This document shows positions 37,144 through 39,768 of a stretch of 39,768 nt of DNA, piece by piece. Below the pieces are notes generated by a model. The model did not search any database and was not told where the DNA came from. It saw only the letters and a list, made by a program, of their open reading frames with translations. Each line of letters begins with the position of its first letter. The first letter of the stretch is position 1. This stretch comes from a virus. The translations under genes were made by a program, and so were the position numbers. Where the stretch lies: IMG/VR virus record IMGVR_UViG_3300025687_000113, positions 1 to 39,768 of that record; one strand, given 5' to 3'.

Positions 37144-38954
37144 ATACCCTTGCTAATTGTTCCGCGTTTGCGTTTTTTGCGCTTAACCTCCCCAATAGGG
37201 GGGCTTGATTCATCGGCATTTCTTTCGTAGACTTTTTTAAGTTTAGGCCAAACAGGGTTTAACATTGTTATTGCAGCGTAATTATAAACTCTAATATCTA
37301 ACGGCTCGTTGCGCTTTCCTGGCTCAAGAACCCATTTTTTTACAGGAAAACCTGCCTTATTTTTAGAATTAACCAACTTTTCAGCTGTTAAACCTTCAAA
37401 ATATAATTCATCATTTTTAAAGTTAAAATGGCAATAGCCTGCACCTGGCTCGGTTTGCTTCAATCGTCGCTCTAGCCATATCTTAGCCTGATCAACGGCA
37501 ATATTCCATAATGAAACCTTCTTACCTGTTCTTTTGTTCTTGCTTGTGCCCTGCTTTATGAGCGGAAGCCCCCAGCCGCCCACGCCTCGCACGGGCCATA
37601 CGCGCTCTGGCCTCATCTTTTCGGCAAAATCATATACCTGTTGCGTGTGGTGGCCGCCTAAATCTATTGCCATACATGAAGCGCGCATTCTGTGGCCGCT
37701 TTGATGCATAAAAGTGTTATTTAAAAAATAATCTTTTAAATCTTTCCAGACTTGTTCTCGTGATGGGTCGCCAAGTATCACGCCATAGGCCATTGACCAT
37801 GATTCTAAGCCCTCACCCCACGCTACAACCTCATATTCTAGCCGGTTGTCTTGCACGTCAACGGCCATAGTGAGCGCTAGCGCTGATTGTGGGACTTCCT
37901 CGTAGTTCTCGCGCCGTGCGAGCAGTGTGTGCGGGTCTGCGCGCTCTCCGGCCTCTTCCCAAACCTCAGCTTCTACTGTATTTTTAAAAACCTTTAACTT
38001 TTCGGCATTACCTTTTGCTTTCAAAAACTTTTGTTCTATTTCTGACCATGTTACAAAGTTTGAAGCGTACCCGTTTAACCAAAAACCCCTGTCTGGGTTG
38101 TCTGGATTCTCGTGAATATAAACACCTTCTCGTGACTTCCATTCTTGCTCTGTGTGTATTGAACCGCACTCGGTGCAAGTTGCCCTTATATTTAATCCGT
38201 CGATTACTAAAGTGTCACGGCATACCCAATTGGGATAGTCACAAGAAGGGCATAACATGCAATACTTTCCCATGCTGGTCTTTTCGTAGTGATCTGTTAT
38301 TTGGCATATATGCTTATCAGTTGGTGTGCTGACTAAAAATATAAGCTTGTTGTGAAACGTCGTTGTACGGGCTTCTGCAAGGTCTACGGGGTCGCCTTCA
38401 GTGCCTGCGCTCTCGTTGTATCGGTTTATTTCGTCGCATAATAAAATTCTGATAGGTCGGCTTGCTAATGATGCTGGGCTGTTGCTACCGATTAAAGAAA
38501 CATGACCACCTGCAAATGTTTTATGTAAAATAGTGTTATTTGCCGTTCTGCTTTTTGCGCTGCTGAATATATCCCTTAAAACCTTTGTATCTCTTATCAT
38601 TGTGCTAAGGCGATCTTTTGAAAAAGCCTCAGCCATTGATTCTGTGGGCTGTACTAATAACATAGGGCCGGGGTCGGTGTGTGCGTAATATCCTATAATA
38701 TTAAGCAAAAGTTCAGTTTTTCCCACCTGACTTGCAGACTTAACCACTACTCTTTTATATTCTGGATTTTTGCAGGCGTTCATTATTTCGCGGAAATACG
38801 GAGCGCGACTCGTGCGCCATAGTCCAGCCTCTGCGCTGGCTTCGCGTGATAAAACTCGGTAGGTGTCTGCCCATTCTGAAACGGGTATGTCAGGTGGGGG
38901 TTTAAATGAATTGTATAGCTTTGAAGTTGCTTTTTTTAGGCGTGGGTTATTCAC
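37140..38954 (-). CDS. Terminase large subunit, lambda gpA family
   Basis: The 604-residue protein is the packaging motor and cos nuclease. Walker A is SASQVGKT (residues 73-80) and Walker B is LLCDE (171-175). A Cys cluster (CMLCPSCDYPNW with CTEC) follows the ATPase. The nuclease region shows the acidic blocks TMAVDVQDNRLEYEV and CMAIDLGGHH. gpA-type terminases cut at cos, which agrees with the terminal repeat. Length is close to lambda A (641). Confidence 0.95.
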   Translation of the reverse strand: MNNPRLKKATSKLYNSFKPPPDIPVSEWADTYRVLSREASAEAGLWRTSRAPYFREIMNACKNPEYKRVVVKSASQVGKTELLLNIIGYYAHTDPGPMLLVQPTESMAEAFSKDRLSTMIRDTKVLRDIFSSAKSRTANNTILHKTFAGGHVSLIGSNSPASLASRPIRILLCDEINRYNESAGTEGDPVDLAEARTTTFHNKLIFLVSTPTDKHICQITDHYEKTSMGKYCMLCPSCDYPNWVCRDTLVIDGLNIRATCTECGSIHTEQEWKSREGVYIHENPDNPDRGFWLNGYASNFVTWSEIEQKFLKAKGNAEKLKVFKNTVEAEVWEEAGERADPHTLLARRENYEEVPQSALALTMAVDVQDNRLEYEVVAWGEGLESWSMAYGVILGDPSREQVWKDLKDYFLNNTFMHQSGHRMRASCMAIDLGGHHTQQVYDFAEKMRPERVWPVRGVGGWGLPLIKQGTSKNKRTGKKVSLWNIAVDQAKIWLERRLKQTEPGAGYCHFNFKNDELYFEGLTAEKLVNSKNKAGFPVKKWVLEPGKRNEPLDIRVYNYAAITMLNPVWPKLKKVYERNADESSPPIGEVKRKKRKRGTISKGI

Positions 38955-39219
38955 TTTTTGTTTTTTCTTTTTCTTTTATTCCTAGGCAATAACCAAATAA
39001 CGTTTTGAAGTCATGAAATACGATTACGCATTTACCGCTTTCTCTTTCTAAGACTTCATAGTAATATTCATTTTCAAACTCAAGCCTTAGCCCTAGGCTT
39101 TTTAGTGTTTTAACACAGTAATAAAATTGCCTCTGATACTTGTAAAGCTTCACATAGTCGGGATTCATTCGACAGTTTTGTTCCTGTCCTAATTCATCAT
39201 AACTTTTTGATTCACTCAT
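38947..39219 (-). CDS. Small protein between the terminase subunits, 90 aa
   Basis: Not recognised. The ATG at 39219 (MSESKSYDEL) overlaps the TerS stop as ATGAGTGA, so I prefer it to the ATG at 39240. The protein is charged, with a central aromatic stretch (KLYKYQRQFYYCVKTL) and a strand-rich end. It overlaps TerL by 8 bases. It could be a packaging accessory factor. Confidence 0.5.
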   Translation of the reverse strand: MSESKSYDELGQEQNCRMNPDYVKLYKYQRQFYYCVKTLKSLGLRLEFENEYYYEVLERESGKCVIVFHDFKTLFGYCLGIKEKEKTKSE

Positions 39220-39694
39220 CGTAATAGCTCTCTGTTTCAACCGTTACACTATCAAGCGTTGCGGTAAATTCTTTTTTTAACTCTGATTCTATTTTTCTTG
39301 GGTCATCAATCGGCGCTAATATTTTTGATAACTTTGCTGGCAGTGCTAGTATGTTGTTGCGTAGTGTTATCGCTGCATTGCACCATACTCGCTCTGCGGT
39401 TTCTATTAAAACCAATTCGCCGCGCCCTCGCATTACTTTTAATTCTCTTTCGTCTGCTTGTGCTTTTGTTAATCGTGCTCGCTCCGCATAGTAATCCGTC
39501 TCTGAGTCGCCGCTGCTTATATTCCCTTTAAGCATTTGGATATAATTATTAACGCTTTTTATTAGATCGTATGCGTTTCTTTCTGGTTTTATTATTATTC
39601 CCTTTTTGCACAAATCTTGTACTTGTGTGTGAGACAAGCTTAGAGCCGCACAGATTGCGGCTTGGTTAACAAGTATCTGATTTGTGGTTGTCAT
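39212..39694 (-). CDS. Terminase small subunit, Nu1-like
   Basis: The 160-residue protein begins with a winged helix-turn-helix (NQAAICAALSLSHTQVQDLC, residues 9-28) that would bind cosB. It then has the helical oligomerisation region with DYYAERARLTKAQADERELK and the closing block LPAKLSKILAP, both typical of lambda Nu1-type (phage DNA packaging) proteins. The gene starts 74 bases from the end of the window, where cosN/cosB would lie. Confidence 0.88.
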   Translation of the reverse strand: MTTTNQILVNQAAICAALSLSHTQVQDLCKKGIIIKPERNAYDLIKSVNNYIQMLKGNISSGDSETDYYAERARLTKAQADERELKVMRGRGELVLIETAERVWCNAAITLRNNILALPAKLSKILAPIDDPRKIESELKKEFTATLDSVTVETESYYDE

Positions 39695-39768
39695 GCATTA
39701 GTTGTATCCGTTCAAACGAAGGTTACCTAAAAAAATTGCGCCTAGCGAAAAAACGGGCGTTGGCCCTG
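39695..39768. other. cos region (packaging site) and right copy of the terminal repeat
   Basis: Read on the minus strand from the end, the sequence is CAGGGCCAACG, then CCCGTTTTTTCGCTA, then AATTTTTTTAGGTAACC. Lambda's left end has its overhang followed by CGGGTTTTCGCTA and AAAATTTTCCGGTT, so the order and sequence match the lambda cos pattern. The last 11 bases (39758-39768) repeat bases 1-11. The small terminase gene begins directly beyond, as in lambda. Confidence 0.75.

Noticed and set aside
40-39694. tRNA, rRNA or insertion sequences
   Set aside because: I saw no cloverleaf with a typical T-loop, no ribosomal RNA sequence, and no transposase or terminal inverted repeats. A tRNA-finding program would be more reliable than reading by eye.

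Overview
The window looks like one complete genome of a lambda-type siphovirus (long non-contractile tail) infecting a Gram-negative, probably marine gammaproteobacterial, host. The first and last 11 bases are identical, and the end of the window lies just upstream of a Nu1-like small terminase, next to a lambda-like cos sequence. The window is therefore most simply the linear virion genome with its cohesive end present at both termini. The host guess rests on general protein style and moderate G+C only. No integrase, DNA polymerase, primase or replicative helicase gene was recognised.

Layout. Two divergent transcription units leave a control region at about 6384-6659, which carries a promoter facing each way, a perfect 15-bp palindrome and repeated GTAAACC boxes. 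Leftward (minus strand) come a helix-turn-helix protein, an O-like replisome organiser with 12-bp iterons inside its gene, a putative P-like partner, a C5 cytosine methyltransferase whose gene is overprinted by a second conserved phage protein, a RusA resolvase and several tiny genes. Then comes a non-coding zone (1800-2170, plus 685-790) with three arrays of a degenerate 5-base repeat, TGCNN on the plus strand. Two of these arrays are packaged as promoter, array, shared tail motif and intrinsic terminator, so they look like tandem small-RNA genes. After a terminator at 655-683, a strong promoter (TTGACA-N17-TATAAG with a palindromic operator in its spacer) starts a late unit that crosses cos and continues into the terminase, head and tail genes, still on the minus strand, down to 12948.

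The head and tail genes follow lambda logic: TerS, TerL (gpA type), gpW, portal (gpB type), S49 protease with a nested scaffold, decoration protein, a Mu gpT-like capsid protein, head-tail connectors, tail tube, frameshifted tail chaperone, tape measure, hub proteins and a J-like tip protein. The exception is a block of about 9.4 kb between TerL and gpW. It holds a beta-helix spike-like protein, an Ig-repeat giant, a beta-sandwich protein, a displaced gpZ homologue and, most unusually, a secreted 1009-residue beta-propeller protein with two CxxCH haem-c motifs that resembles the alpha subunit of hydrazine synthase. Two small secreted proteins flank it.

Rightward (plus strand) come RecT/Bet and YqaJ-type exonuclease (Red-like recombination), zinc-ribbon proteins, an RHH repressor divergent from an XRE-type regulator, a string of small and secreted proteins, a four-helix membrane protein with a cytoplasmic winged-helix-like tail whose gene contains a cluster of CGGTGAC boxes, and finally a lysis-like cassette (two-helix membrane protein, M15 peptidase) that converges on the end of the tail operon.

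The points most worth a second look are the pentamer-array RNAs, the phage-borne dihaem cytochrome, the overprinted methyltransferase gene and the CGGTGAC box cluster.
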